A DNA stretch of 64,000 nucleotides from Synechococcus sp. MVIR-18-1 (GTDB taxonomy: Bacteria; Cyanobacteriota; Cyanobacteriia; PCC-6307; Cyanobiaceae): NCBI RefSeq assembly GCF_014279835.1, contig NZ_CP047942.1, forward strand, positions 1,550,001-1,614,000. Direction: 5' to 3'. Position numbers and translations under genes: made by a program. How positions within the stretch are numbered: position 1 is the stretch's first letter; every line of letters starts with the position of its first letter. This document shows positions 32,322-41,876 of the stretch, piece after piece. The notes below the pieces were generated by a model. That model ran no database searches. It was not told the DNA's origin and worked only from the letters and a program-made list of their open reading frames with translations.

Positions 32322-33269
32322 ATGGCGCAGCCGCGTATCGGCCAAACAGTGGTGGTGGATGTTCCCGCTACCACCGCCAACATTGGACCAGGATTCGACT
32401 GTCTAGGCGCTGCTCTGGATCTCAATAACCGTTTCACCATGCGTCGAATCGATGGCGATGGAGAGCGATTTGAATTGATCATCGAGGGGCAGGAGGGGTC
32501 TCATTTACGGGGAGGGCCAGACAACCTCGTCTATCGAGCCGCGCAGCGGGTCTGGAAAGCAGCAGGCCAAGAGCCCGTAGCGATCGAGGCTCGAGTGCGT
32601 TTAGCCGTTCCTCCAGCCAGGGGGCTAGGCAGCAGCGCCACAGCCATCGTGGCGGGGCTTGTCGGTGCCAATGCCTTGGTGGGAGAGCCACTCAGTCGAG
32701 AAAAACTGTTGGAGCTCGCGATCGATATCGAAGGACACCCAGACAATGTTGTGCCTTCGCTACTGGGGGGGCTTTGCATGACAGCAAAGGCTGCGTCGCA
32801 ACGCTGGCGAGTGGTGCGTTGCGAATGGATGCACAGCATCAAGGCAGTCGTTGCGATCCCAGCCATGCGTCTCAGCACCAGCGAAGCGAGGCGGGCCATG
32901 CCCAAATCGGTTCCCATTGGTGACGCAGTGGTCAACCTCGGTGCCCTCACCCTGCTGCTGCAAGGCCTGAGGACCGGAAACGGCGATTTGATCTCAGATG
33001 GAATGCATGACCGCTTACACGAGCCCTATCGCTGGAGACTGATCAAAGGTGGACAGGACGTCAAAGAGGCTGCTCTAGCGGCTGGAGCCTGGGGGTGTGC
33101 CATCAGTGGAGCGGGGCCAAGCATTTTGGCGTTATGCGCAGAAGAACGAGGGCCAGCAGTGAGTAATGCCATGGTGAAGGCTTGGGAAGCGGCTGGCGTC
33201 GCTAGTCGCGCTCCACTGCTTAACCTTCAGACGACAGGGAGCCACTGGCACCCCAAAGACGCTGAGTAG
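32322..33269 (+). CDS. thrB: Homoserine kinase
   Basis: This is a 315-residue GHMP kinase that phosphorylates homoserine for threonine synthesis. The start shows [20 protein letters not shown], and the ATP loop is [17 protein letters not shown] at about residues 92-108. The C-terminal motif is [14 protein letters not shown]. Length and order are normal. It follows glk by 14 bases and precedes ndhD by 56. Confidence 0.95.
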   Translation: MAQPRIGQTVVVDVPATTANIGPGFDCLGAALDLNNRFTMRRIDGDGERFELIIEGQEGSHLRGGPDNLVYRAAQRVWKAAGQEPVAIEARVRLAVPPARGLGSSATAIVAGLVGANALVGEPLSREKLLELAIDIEGHPDNVVPSLLGGLCMTAKAASQRWRVVRCEWMHSIKAVVAIPAMRLSTSEARRAMPKSVPIGDAVVNLGALTLLLQGLRTGNGDLISDGMHDRLHEPYRWRLIKGGQDVKEAALAAGAWGCAISGAGPSILALCAEERGPAVSNAMVKAWEAAGVASRAPLLNLQTTGSHWHPKDAE

Positions 33270-33325
33270 AATTACTCAGCAGGGCCCCAAGGGCTGATAA
33301 GTTCAATCACAATCTTGCGAATGCC

Positions 33326-34897
33326 ATGGACGCCAATTTGCCGCTGACGGCTGCGTCTCAGGCAGCGTTCCCCTGGCTATCGCTCATCGTTTTACTACCA
33401 GCGGCGATGGCTTTGTTGATGCCATTGCTTCCAGGTGATGACTCGCAGCAATCACCGTTGCCGCGAAATCTGGCCATCGGCGTCCTTCTCGTCGATCTCG
33501 TGCTGATGCTGGTGGTCTTCAGCCAGCATTTCGACCCGAGTAATAGCAGTCTCCAGCTCGTTGAGAGAGTCAGCTGGGTTCCATCGATTGGATTGGAATG
33601 GTCCCTAGGCGCTGATGGCCTGTCAGCACCACTTGTTGTGCTGAGTGGATTGGTCACGCTCTTATCCGTTGCCGCCAGCTGGAACGTCCAACACAAGACC
33701 AAGTTGTATTTCGGTCTCTTGCTCGTTCAGGCCTCCGCTCAGGGGCTGGTTTTCCTTTCCCAGGATTTTCTGCTGTTCTTCCTCGCTTGGGAGCTAGAAC
33801 TCGTGCCTGTTTATCTCCTCATAGCGATCTGGGGTGGAAGCAATCGTCAATATGCAGCCACAAAATTCATCCTCTACACCGCTGTCGCATCCCTCCTGAT
33901 TTTGATCAGCGGTCTTGCGCTAGCCCTATCCGGAGACACCTTCACACTCAACCTGACTGAACTCGCTGCACGTTCGCCAGGCGGAACCTTTGGGTTGCTC
34001 TGTTATCTGGGCTTCTTGATTGGTTTTGGGGTGAAGCTACCGATGTTTCCGCTTCACACTTGGCTCCCAGACGCCCACGGAGAAGCCAATGCGCCTGTGT
34101 CGATGTTGCTAGCTGGTGTGCTCTTAAAAATGGGCGGTTATGCCCTTCTGCGTTTCAACGTTCAGATGCTTCCCGATGCGCATCTCGTTCTTGCACCAGC
34201 CCTCATCGTTCTTGGCATCGTCAACATCATCTACGGAGCGCTGAACGCTTTTGCTCAAGACAATGTCAAACGGCGTATCGCCTGCAGCTCAGTAAGCCAT
34301 ATGGGCTTTGTGTTGCTTGGAATCGGTGCGGTAGATGCCCTGAGCCTGAGTGGTGCCATGCTCCAAATGATCAGTCATGGACTGATTGCAGCAGCCATGT
34401 TCTTCGTAACAGGCTGTTTCTACGAACGCACCAAAACCCTGTCGATTCCAAACATGGGCGGTCTTGCCAAGGTGCTTCCGATCACCTTTGCTTTCTTTCT
34501 TGCAAGCTCCCTGGCCTCCCTTGCCCTTCCAGGCATGAGCGGATTCATCAGTGAAATCACGATTTTCCTAGGAATCACAAGTCAGGAAAATTTCACCACC
34601 TTGTTCCGCGTTACCGCTGTTGCCATTGCAGCGATTGGACTCGTGCTCACCCCGATGTACCTCCTCTCAATGTGCAGGAGAGTGTTCTTCGGCCCACGAA
34701 TTCCAGCTTTGGCCTTCATCGATGACATGCGTCCTCGAGAACTCGTGATCGGGCTCACCCTGATGGTTCCAACTTTGGTGATTGGAATTTGGCCTCGTAT
34801 CGCCATGGATTTCTACGAAGCAGCCACCGATGCTCTCGCCAGTGATCTCGGCACTCATAGCCTGGTAGCCCTCACAACCCTGCTGCCGGCGGGCTGA
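33326..34897 (+). CDS. ndhD: NADPH/ferredoxin:plastoquinone oxidoreductase subunit 4 (NDH-1)
   Basis: This is a 523-residue proton-translocating antiporter-like membrane subunit of NDH-1, acting in cyclic and respiratory electron flow in the thylakoid. About 13-14 hydrophobic helices are visible. The conserved [20 protein letters not shown] with [13 protein letters not shown] lies around residues 245-275, including lysine and histidine residues of the proton path. It resembles the D1/D2-type NdhD rather than the CO2-uptake D3/D4 type, but this is not certain from sequence alone. prlC starts five bases downstream. Confidence 0.95.
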   Translation: MDANLPLTAASQAAFPWLSLIVLLPAAMALLMPLLPGDDSQQSPLPRNLAIGVLLVDLVLMLVVFSQHFDPSNSSLQLVERVSWVPSIGLEWSLGADGLSAPLVVLSGLVTLLSVAASWNVQHKTKLYFGLLLVQASAQGLVFLSQDFLLFFLAWELELVPVYLLIAIWGGSNRQYAATKFILYTAVASLLILISGLALALSGDTFTLNLTELAARSPGGTFGLLCYLGFLIGFGVKLPMFPLHTWLPDAHGEANAPVSMLLAGVLLKMGGYALLRFNVQMLPDAHLVLAPALIVLGIVNIIYGALNAFAQDNVKRRIACSSVSHMGFVLLGIGAVDALSLSGAMLQMISHGLIAAAMFFVTGCFYERTKTLSIPNMGGLAKVLPITFAFFLASSLASLALPGMSGFISEITIFLGITSQENFTTLFRVTAVAIAAIGLVLTPMYLLSMCRRVFFGPRIPALAFIDDMRPRELVIGLTLMVPTLVIGIWPRIAMDFYEAATDALASDLGTHSLVALTTLLPAG

Positions 34898-34902
34898 CAG
34901 CG

Positions 34903-37020
34903 ATGACCAACCCAGAACTCTTGCGCGGACAGGGCCTTCCACGCTTCGAGGCCATCGATGCATCCCAGGTAGAAACTCATATCCCAGCACTGATTCAGGA
35001 CTTGGGAGAACAGCTCAGCGCGCTGGAATCCACGCTGCAACAACGCCTCTCTGACACCACTGCCCTGAGCTGGGATGAGGTGATGACTCCACTGCACAAT
35101 CTTGGAGAACGTTTGCGCTGGAGCTGGGGAGTTGTAAGTCATCTCAACGGCGTCTGCAACAGCTCCGAGCTGCGCGAAGCCCATGCGGCACAGCAACCGG
35201 AGGTGGTGCGCTTTAGCAACCGCGCGGGGCAAAGCCAAGTGATCCACCAAGCCCTGGAAAGTCTTCAACGCAACCCCAGTCATCCGCTTGACTCCACTCA
35301 AATCCGCATCCTTGATGCCGAGCTGTTGTCGATGCGCCATCGGGGGGTGGGATTAAGCGGAGCTGCCAAAGAGTCCTTTAACGCAGCCAGCGAACAACTC
35401 GCTTCCCTGTCCACTCGATTCAGCAATCACGTTCTCGATGCCACCCAGGGCTGGACCCTGTTGGTGCATGACGCTGAACAACTCAAAGGCATACCGGAAC
35501 GGGCCCTTCAAGCCCTGGCTGGTGCCGCCAAGGATGCTGGAGATCAACATCGCGATGGCCAAGATCCCACGGCCTTGGAAGGGCCTTGGCGTCTTGGTCT
35601 CGATATGCCCCGATACCTACCCGTACTGACCTATGCCGACAAGCGAACACTGAGAGAAACGGTCTACAGGGCACAGGTGAGTCGGGCGAGCTCAGGGGAT
35701 CTCGACAACACTCCTCTCATCGAGGAGATCCTTGACCTACGCACCCATCAGGCTGCACGCCTTGGCTATCAAAACTGGGCCGAACGAAGCCTGGCCTCAA
35801 AAATGGCCGACAACGTAGAAGCTGTTGAACAGCTTCTTGAAGAACTTCGTGCTGCAGCCCTCCCCGTCGCGGAACAAGAGATTGACGAACTGAGGGACTG
35901 TGCCCGTCGTCATGGGGCAACAGAAGCGGATGAGTTCAGCCCCTGGGATGTGAGCTATTGGGCGGAGAAACTTCGTCAAGAGCGGTTCAACCTCAATCAA
36001 GAGGAGTTGCGTCCATGGTTTCCACTTCCACAAGTGCTCGATGGCCTTTTCCATCTTTGCGAACGCTTGTTCTCCATCGAGATTGAGCCTGCTGATGGCG
36101 AAGCACCGATCTGGCATCAGGATGTGCGCTTTTTCAGAGTCAGCGATCAAGAGGGCCAGCCACTCGCAGCGTTTTATCTCGATCCCTTCAGCCGACCCGC
36201 CAGCAAACGAGGTGGAGCCTGGATGGATGAATGTTTGAACCGGTCTCGCAATTCTGAGGGTGAGCTCATCCACCCTGTGGCCTATCTGATTTGCAACCAG
36301 ACCCCACCCGCTGGAGACGTCCCAAGTTTGATGAGTTTTGAAGAGGTTGAGACCCTTTTTCATGAGTTTGGCCATGGGCTTCAACACATGCTCACCACGG
36401 TGGACCATCCTCAAGCCGCCGGAATTAACAATGTGGAATGGGACGCGGTGGAGCTTCCTAGTCAGTTCATGGAGAACTGGTGCCTTGATCGCCAGACCCT
36501 GATGGGAATGGCCCGTCATTGGAAAACAGGGGAACCATTACCCGAAGAGGACTACAACAAATTGCGCAACAGCCGCACCTTCATGCAGGGATGTGGAACC
36601 CTCCGCCAGGTTCATTTCGCGTTGACCGATTTACGACTTCACAGCGCTTGGAGCCCTGATCTTGGTCAATCCCCGGATGCATTCAGGCGCTCGATTGCGG
36701 ACAACACAACCGTGTTGCCACCGATCCCGGAAGACCGATTCCTCTGTGCCTTCGGCCATATTTTTGCTGGTGGCTACTCCGCTGGTTACTACTCCTACAA
36801 ATGGGCAGAGGTCTTAAGCGCCGATGCTTTTGCCGCTTTCGAGGAAGTTGGCCTCGATCAAGAAGCGGAGGTACAAGCCACCGGTGAACGCTTCCGCAAC
36901 ACGGTTCTGAGCCTGGGAGGAAGTCAGCGACCAGCTGATGTCTACAAGTCTTTCAGGGGTCGAACAGCCAGCACTGACGCATTAATACGCCATTCCGGAC
37001 TGGCAGCAGCCGGTCGTTGA
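34903..37020 (+). CDS. prlC: Oligopeptidase A-type M3 metallopeptidase
   Basis: This is a 705-residue zinc metallopeptidase of the M3 family, degrading short peptides in the cytoplasm. The zinc-binding HEFGHGLQH starts at about residue 487, with the third ligand in NNVEWDAVELPSQFMENW just after. The N-terminal part is helical as expected. It begins five bases after ndhD and is followed ten bases later by an unknown gene. Confidence 0.95.
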   Translation: MTNPELLRGQGLPRFEAIDASQVETHIPALIQDLGEQLSALESTLQQRLSDTTALSWDEVMTPLHNLGERLRWSWGVVSHLNGVCNSSELREAHAAQQPEVVRFSNRAGQSQVIHQALESLQRNPSHPLDSTQIRILDAELLSMRHRGVGLSGAAKESFNAASEQLASLSTRFSNHVLDATQGWTLLVHDAEQLKGIPERALQALAGAAKDAGDQHRDGQDPTALEGPWRLGLDMPRYLPVLTYADKRTLRETVYRAQVSRASSGDLDNTPLIEEILDLRTHQAARLGYQNWAERSLASKMADNVEAVEQLLEELRAAALPVAEQEIDELRDCARRHGATEADEFSPWDVSYWAEKLRQERFNLNQEELRPWFPLPQVLDGLFHLCERLFSIEIEPADGEAPIWHQDVRFFRVSDQEGQPLAAFYLDPFSRPASKRGGAWMDECLNRSRNSEGELIHPVAYLICNQTPPAGDVPSLMSFEEVETLFHEFGHGLQHMLTTVDHPQAAGINNVEWDAVELPSQFMENWCLDRQTLMGMARHWKTGEPLPEEDYNKLRNSRTFMQGCGTLRQVHFALTDLRLHSAWSPDLGQSPDAFRRSIADNTTVLPPIPEDRFLCAFGHIFAGGYSAGYYSYKWAEVLSADAFAAFEEVGLDQEAEVQATGERFRNTVLSLGGSQRPADVYKSFRGRTASTDALIRHSGLAAAGR

Positions 37021-37030
37021 GCTTGCAGAC

Positions 37031-38497
37031 ATGGATCACGACCTGCTTGCGCTCAGTTCCATCTGGGACCCTTCTCAATCCGATCGATCTACGCATATTC
37101 CGCTGGTATCGCTGGAAGAAGCTCTAGAGCACAGCAGTTTGAAAAAAGGGATTAGCCGTAGAGATTTTCTTGCGGAGCTCCTGAAAGATGTTCACCATCA
37201 ACGCTTGCTTCCTCTGCTCGCCATGCTTCCACGCGGCTGGCGGCAAGAGCCCGCATCACTGCCAGAACAAATAAGAGGCCTAGGGATCTTGCTTGGAGAG
37301 GGCCTGATCAGTCCCCTTCTCCTGGCGGCATTCGCTGATGACTTACAGCACCTTCTCCCTCCAACAACAAGCCAAAAGCCCTCAGCATTGGATCTTTGGT
37401 GCCAGCGCTCTTACAACGGTGCCGACCGCAACCAATTACCACTTCCTGATGGACTGGAGACATGGAGGTCCCAAGCAACGGCATCCCTCCAATCACAAAA
37501 CAAACAACATGAACCAAATCCTCGATCAGGGCTAGCCGGACTGACTTCACTCGGAGGAGAGATTGCCTGGTGCAATCACGGACTCTCCTATCTCCAATCC
37601 GCAGCGTCCAGAGATCAGAACCAGCAGATGGCTCAAGTGTTCAACGCTCTTGGCAGCAATCTTTTGAAGGGACAGGGCCTCAACATCGAGACATATCGGT
37701 TCGAAGGTCAATCCTGCGGAAAAAATCTCATCCACTGGCTTCAAGCCAAAGGTTGGAGTTGCAAGGCAAGAGTGCGGACCAGCGTGGCCAGCTTCGGCCT
37801 TGGAGCGAGTACACCCAGTGCTAACAGCAATCAGTGGAGTCAAATCCCCCTCGCCGTTCCTTACCGAACGGGCTTGCAAGAGCCGAACCAAAAAGAGATC
37901 AACGCCTTGCTCCCCCATGCCTGCCTGGAGATGGAATTACAACCGCCGGAGGGAGAAACCGTTCTTCTGCAGTACTACCAGGGCACAGAAGGGCTGAATG
38001 GCTGGGCCGCAATGAATGACTTGGATCGACCGTGGCAAAACGGACGCTCTAACGGCACCGTCCATTACTCCCCAACGGTCTTTCAAGATCAACAACTAAC
38101 CGACGCTATTGATCTCTGCGAACTGATGGGCGCCATCCACAACAGCGAGGCAAGCATGGAAAAGCTTCATCTCGGCGGGTACGGAGCGATCGGTTTCTGC
38201 ATCGACTCCACCGCACTGCTGGAGCAAGCACTGACAGGCAGTACCAGCCTGTTTCCACTCACGCTCGGAGGGTTATGGCGAGAAAGACTCAGTGCACAGC
38301 TGAATCATTTACTCGACCACAAAATGAGACCTAATGATGAAGCTGTTGATCGCTATAAGGTGGCAATCGAAGAGATGCCTCAAGACCTCTATCACAATTC
38401 AGAGACCCGCAAAGATGCACGGCGGCGCCTTCTAGCTAGTCAGCCAAGACATTCACCTTTCTTACTCATTCAACGCCTCAACCAGGAGAGGAGCTAA
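37031..38497 (+). CDS. Unknown 488-residue protein at the end of the glk operon
   Basis: This is a large soluble protein without a recognised family. No signal peptide, Walker motif or metal motif is evident. The N-terminus contains a helical region (SRRDFLAELLKDVHHQRLLPLL), and the C-terminal half holds GYGAIGFCIDSTALLEQAL. It starts ten bases after prlC and is the last gene of the run. Its 3' end overlaps the convergent alpha/beta hydrolase gene by 20 bases. It may be specific to picocyanobacteria, which I cannot verify. Confidence 0.72.
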   Translation: MDHDLLALSSIWDPSQSDRSTHIPLVSLEEALEHSSLKKGISRRDFLAELLKDVHHQRLLPLLAMLPRGWRQEPASLPEQIRGLGILLGEGLISPLLLAAFADDLQHLLPPTTSQKPSALDLWCQRSYNGADRNQLPLPDGLETWRSQATASLQSQNKQHEPNPRSGLAGLTSLGGEIAWCNHGLSYLQSAASRDQNQQMAQVFNALGSNLLKGQGLNIETYRFEGQSCGKNLIHWLQAKGWSCKARVRTSVASFGLGASTPSANSNQWSQIPLAVPYRTGLQEPNQKEINALLPHACLEMELQPPEGETVLLQYYQGTEGLNGWAAMNDLDRPWQNGRSNGTVHYSPTVFQDQQLTDAIDLCELMGAIHNSEASMEKLHLGGYGAIGFCIDSTALLEQALTGSTSLFPLTLGGLWRERLSAQLNHLLDHKMRPNDEAVDRYKVAIEEMPQDLYHNSETRKDARRRLLASQPRHSPFLLIQRLNQERS

Positions 38498-39581
38498 CCA
38501 AACTGCGCTCAAGTTCACGACAAATTGCAGCTACAACCTGCTGACGGAAGGCCACACTAAAAGGACCCGACGAACCGTTATGGCTCATACGATCGATGAG
38601 ATAACGATGCAAGGAATGCGTTCGCTGCCAACGATTCCAGTTCGTGAGAGGCAATAAGCTCAAGCGACCGGGATAGGCGAGACGACCGAAAGCAGCAACA
38701 GGATCCTTACTTCCAACCACCATGGCAACATCCTGGATGCTTTCAAGAGCAGCATTTCCACTAAAGACCCCACAGATAGAAATAACTTGAACAGAGCTAC
38801 AGCAAAGCTTTTGCAACATTTCTGCTGTACCAATAGCCATTTCAGCCCCGCCGCTATAACCCACTAAAACCACACGGGATGCATGCGAAGGATGAAATCC
38901 TAACGCCTCTAATCGTCGTGCAATTTTTAAAGCTAATTCGTAATTCATAACAGGGCCATAACGACGATCGGACGAAATGCCTACCTTGATGACATTATTT
39001 GCTTGAATACAAAATGCACAAACAAACTGCACAAAACCGCTAGGGTGATGCTCTTGAAGAGAAAACAACCACTGCCAAAACCATCGAGAGTAAGAAGCAG
39101 CACGGAGCCCAACATTCGTGATGGTATAGGCCTCAATTCCTTTTACCAATAGGGAATCATTATCAATTTCAGACTCTAAACAATTCAGAAACTCTTGAAC
39201 TCTTGGCGGGTGATTCTCTTCACTTTGATGAATGCCATCGAGATACACCAAAAAGTGGCGATGCGATGACTGCTTCTCCTCATTGCCAACAAACAAACCG
39301 CTGGCATCTGGAAAACTTTGCATCCAACCTTCCCAGAACACAAAATCAACCATCACCGAATACACACCCACCAAAGCAAGTACAACAACAATCGCCCCTC
39401 CTGACACGCCAAGCAGCTCTAAGAGAGACCCTGATTGCAAAAGAGAGGCTGCATCCCGCCGAACCACACCGACACCGATCAACATCAAAATGCCCACAAG
39501 AACCAACACGCCAATCAAGACACGTGCCCCAAGGCGAATGCTGTGTCTATGGCCATGAATGACGGCGTTACTTCTAGTCAT
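38478..39581 (-). CDS. Membrane-anchored alpha/beta-hydrolase-like protein
   Basis: This is a 367-residue protein. Two N-terminal hydrophobic helices (VLIGVLVLVGILMLIGVGVV and GGAIVVVLALVGVYSVMVDFV) precede a soluble domain with the nucleophile elbow VVLVGYSGGAEMAIGTAEML (G-x-S-x-G) at about residue 240. A later Asp is plausible in VVGSKDPVAAF. It is probably a serine hydrolase facing one side of a membrane; substrate is unknown. ATGA overlap with the preceding membrane gene at 39578 supports coupling in a three-gene run. Confidence 0.72.
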   Translation of the reverse strand: MTRSNAVIHGHRHSIRLGARVLIGVLVLVGILMLIGVGVVRRDAASLLQSGSLLELLGVSGGAIVVVLALVGVYSVMVDFVFWEGWMQSFPDASGLFVGNEEKQSSHRHFLVYLDGIHQSEENHPPRVQEFLNCLESEIDNDSLLVKGIEAYTITNVGLRAASYSRWFWQWLFSLQEHHPSGFVQFVCAFCIQANNVIKVGISSDRRYGPVMNYELALKIARRLEALGFHPSHASRVVLVGYSGGAEMAIGTAEMLQKLCCSSVQVISICGVFSGNAALESIQDVAMVVGSKDPVAAFGRLAYPGRLSLLPLTNWNRWQRTHSLHRYLIDRMSHNGSSGPFSVAFRQQVVAAICRELERSLVSSSPG

Positions 39582-40129
39582 CGTTGGATTTGAAGTGCAA
39601 CTTCTTTAGCCAAAGTGTCATAACTCGATCGCCATCTTTGAGAGAACAAGGCCCCTACAAGTAGCAGAGCAATCACATAGCCAGGAAGGCAAACAAAGAG
39701 GGCATGAGAGAAAGGGATTCCGTACATTGCATTCACCAAAATCATCATATTGAGATGCATCCACGCCAGAATTGTGACGGCAATCAGATCACTCACATAA
39801 GGAGCTGCAACCAGTACGTAAAAAAGGCCTGGCCAAAGTGCCACAGCCATCCGATTACCAAACGTGATGGGCTGCAAGGGAACCCCTTCCATCAAGGCCA
39901 GCATCAGAGAATGACAAACAAGGCAAAGCAAAAGAGCCAAGCTAAGGACCAGAGCATCTACCACCATATGGAGCAAGATTTGCCTGGGTGTGAGTCGATT
40001 AGCAAGCAGAGAAAACAGGTGGGAGGCAGACATTGAAAAACCAACAGCCACAAGAAGGCCGACACCAGTATCAAGGGCCAGGAGAACCTGGCCCATCGAA
40101 ACAAGTTGCTCGCTAAGTTGCTGAATCAT
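39578..40129 (-). CDS. Polytopic membrane protein of unknown function
   Basis: This is a 183-residue protein with about five hydrophobic helices, for example LLALDTGVGLLVAVGF, DALVLSLALLLCLVCHSL and LPGYVIALLLVGALF. No family is recognised, though the helix layout resembles Yip1-like proteins. It overlaps the hydrolase gene by four bases and lies four bases after the DUF6629 gene. Confidence 0.7.
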   Translation of the reverse strand: MIQQLSEQLVSMGQVLLALDTGVGLLVAVGFSMSASHLFSLLANRLTPRQILLHMVVDALVLSLALLLCLVCHSLMLALMEGVPLQPITFGNRMAVALWPGLFYVLVAAPYVSDLIAVTILAWMHLNMMILVNAMYGIPFSHALFVCLPGYVIALLLVGALFSQRWRSSYDTLAKEVALQIQR

Positions 40130-40133
40130 CAGC

Positions 40134-40829
40134 TCAGGAGCGCTGAACTTGGGGACGATTTACAATCCAGACCACCATGATTGAAAGCACAGCACAGTAG
40201 AAGCACCAAACAGAATTAAATGTTGCGCTATAAGTGATCCAGGTAAGGAAGATCGAGACAAAGATCAATACACCAAATAGTTTCACAGCCTTATCACTCA
40301 CAGCAACTAGCGGCAGAACAATAAATCCCCAGTAAACAAGCTCACCAACGGGCTCAGTATTGACAAAATTATGGAAAATACTTTGGAGATTAGAGACGTC
40401 ATACATCAATCGACCGTTGCTAAATACGGAAGGCTGAAGAGCTGGGGGGTTCAGCAGCAGAGGAAGATAGAAAGAGATGCCTAAAACAGTTGCAACAATC
40501 GCCACCCATTTCAGACGTCTTTGCAAACCCGTTGAATCTGTCGTTCGACTAATAGACCAGGCACTCCACGGAATCCAAATCATCCAAAAACAATAAGCAA
40601 AAAATAGAAATCCAAGGCCAGCCATTGATGTCAATGGCTCAATCTTTCCACCAACGATTCCTGTCCACTCCAACCCCTCTACAAATTGCTGAACACCAAA
40701 GAAGAAAGGAACGAGTGCTAACGGTTTGTATCCAGGCCGTTCAGCCTTAGACGCGAGGTGATGGGAATACAGCCCCAATGGCATGAGGACCGCAGACGCA
40801 GTGAAACTCGCAGAAGCCGAGAAGCACAT
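40134..40829 (-). CDS. DUF6629-like multi-helix membrane protein
   Basis: This is a 231-residue membrane protein starting MCFSASASFTASAVL, which is the signature of a family of unknown function now called DUF6629. About seven hydrophobic helices follow, with conserved FFGVQQFVEGLEW after the second. The ATG at 40829 is preferred over the upstream GTG at 40859 because this family starts with MCFSA. It is the first gene of the three-gene minus-strand run. Confidence 0.8.
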   Translation of the reverse strand: MCFSASASFTASAVLMPLGLYSHHLASKAERPGYKPLALVPFFFGVQQFVEGLEWTGIVGGKIEPLTSMAGLGFLFFAYCFWMIWIPWSAWSISRTTDSTGLQRRLKWVAIVATVLGISFYLPLLLNPPALQPSVFSNGRLMYDVSNLQSIFHNFVNTEPVGELVYWGFIVLPLVAVSDKAVKLFGVLIFVSIFLTWITYSATFNSVWCFYCAVLSIMVVWIVNRPQVQRS

Positions 40830-40887
40830 GAGCTTTAATTGAAACCAACGAACGACCAAGCTTGGACACGCACGCCAGCATTGTCAG

Positions 40888-41493
40888 TTAATCAATAAGA
40901 AGTGATTCGATCAACAGATCAAGCGACTTGGGATGGGACATCAATTGCTGATGCGTCCAGACGGGCACAGCTGTGCTCTTCCCGATTGGAAGCACGGCTT
41001 GCCACCCAGGGCACACCATCAAATCCCAACGGCAGAAGAAGCTCAGGCACTCCACAGACTGCAACTCGGCGTAATCGCCATTAAGGGAGCGCAGCAGGGG
41101 ACTTCCGCGCTTCATGTCCGCCAAACCAGCGAACAAACAGGCGGGAACGCACTGTGCTGTGAGCGTTCCCTGTTGGGGGCTACCAACGCTAAAGAATCGA
41201 TGCGTTCGCTTGGCACCATCCAATTCTTGGAGCCAAGTGCGGGCAATGACCCCACCCATCGAAAAGCCAAGAAGGTCAATCGGCGTTTTCGGACCCCAAC
41301 GTTCTTGAATCAGGCCATCTAGCTGATGAGCGAGCTTGCGGAGCGGAATCGCACCAAAGCGATGGGGCAAATGCGGAGACAACACAGGACGATCTTGTCC
41401 TTCAAGGCGACGCTCCAGGCGAGAAAACAACCGGGGCGTATCGAGAAGTCCATGCACCAAAACGAGGGGTCGGTTAGCAGCTTCAGATGGCAT
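40888..41493 (-). CDS. Lipase-like alpha/beta hydrolase
   Basis: This is a 201-residue hydrolase with the opening RPLVLVHGLLDTPRLFSRLERRL (oxyanion HG motif) and the nucleophile elbow LLGFSMGGVIARTWL near residue 95. A terminal His lies in VPVWTHQQLMSHPKSL. Its family members include triacylglycerol lipase-like proteins. The ATG at 41493 shares its A with the folB stop (TGATG), so it is coupled to the folB-proA group; the longer frame to 41517 starts with TTG inside folB. Confidence 0.8.
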   Translation of the reverse strand: MPSEAANRPLVLVHGLLDTPRLFSRLERRLEGQDRPVLSPHLPHRFGAIPLRKLAHQLDGLIQERWGPKTPIDLLGFSMGGVIARTWLQELDGAKRTHRFFSVGSPQQGTLTAQCVPACLFAGLADMKRGSPLLRSLNGDYAELQSVECLSFFCRWDLMVCPGWQAVLPIGKSTAVPVWTHQQLMSHPKSLDLLIESLLID

Positions 41494-41876
41494 CAAAAAT
41501 CCTGCTGACCTGACCAATTACGCCGCCGCTCGATAGCAACTGTGCCTGTAAAACCAGCGATAGGAGGGTTGCACTTTTGCAAGAGCAAATGCATTGGCAA
41601 AGGGCCATAGAGACGTTCCAGCACCTCAAAGACCTCCTCACTGAAACGTTCAATGGTGAGGCAACACAGCTCTCTCACCAAGGCCTGAAGCGCCAGCACT
41701 GCCAGGCTGTAATCGGCGGTTGCACTGAGATCATCGGACTTGGCCGATTCACTGAGATCTAAGCCCAATGTGATGTCGAGTTGAAACCATTGACCATCCC
41801 GTCGTTCATGGTCCAGCACTCCAACATGAGCCCAGAGGCGCAGATCATGGATATGAATCAAATCTCCAGCTGTCAT
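41493..41876 (-). CDS. folB: Dihydroneopterin aldolase
   Basis: This is a 127-residue enzyme of folate synthesis that converts dihydroneopterin to hydroxymethyl-dihydropterin and glycolaldehyde. The start shows [25 protein letters not shown], with the conserved D-Y in [16 protein letters not shown] and the catalytic-region Glu in [13 protein letters not shown]. The start overlaps the proA stop by four bases (ATGA), and the stop shares a base with the lipase start. Confidence 0.92.
   Translation of the reverse strand: MTAGDLIHIHDLRLWAHVGVLDHERRDGQWFQLDITLGLDLSESAKSDDLSATADYSLAVLALQALVRELCCLTIERFSEEVFEVLERLYGPLPMHLLLQKCNPPIAGFTGTVAIERRRNWSGQQDF

Noticed and set aside
34060-34554. 164-codon frame in ndhD
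   Set aside because: Same-strand frame shift of a conserved coding region, with Arg/Ser/Cys-rich composition typical of shadows.
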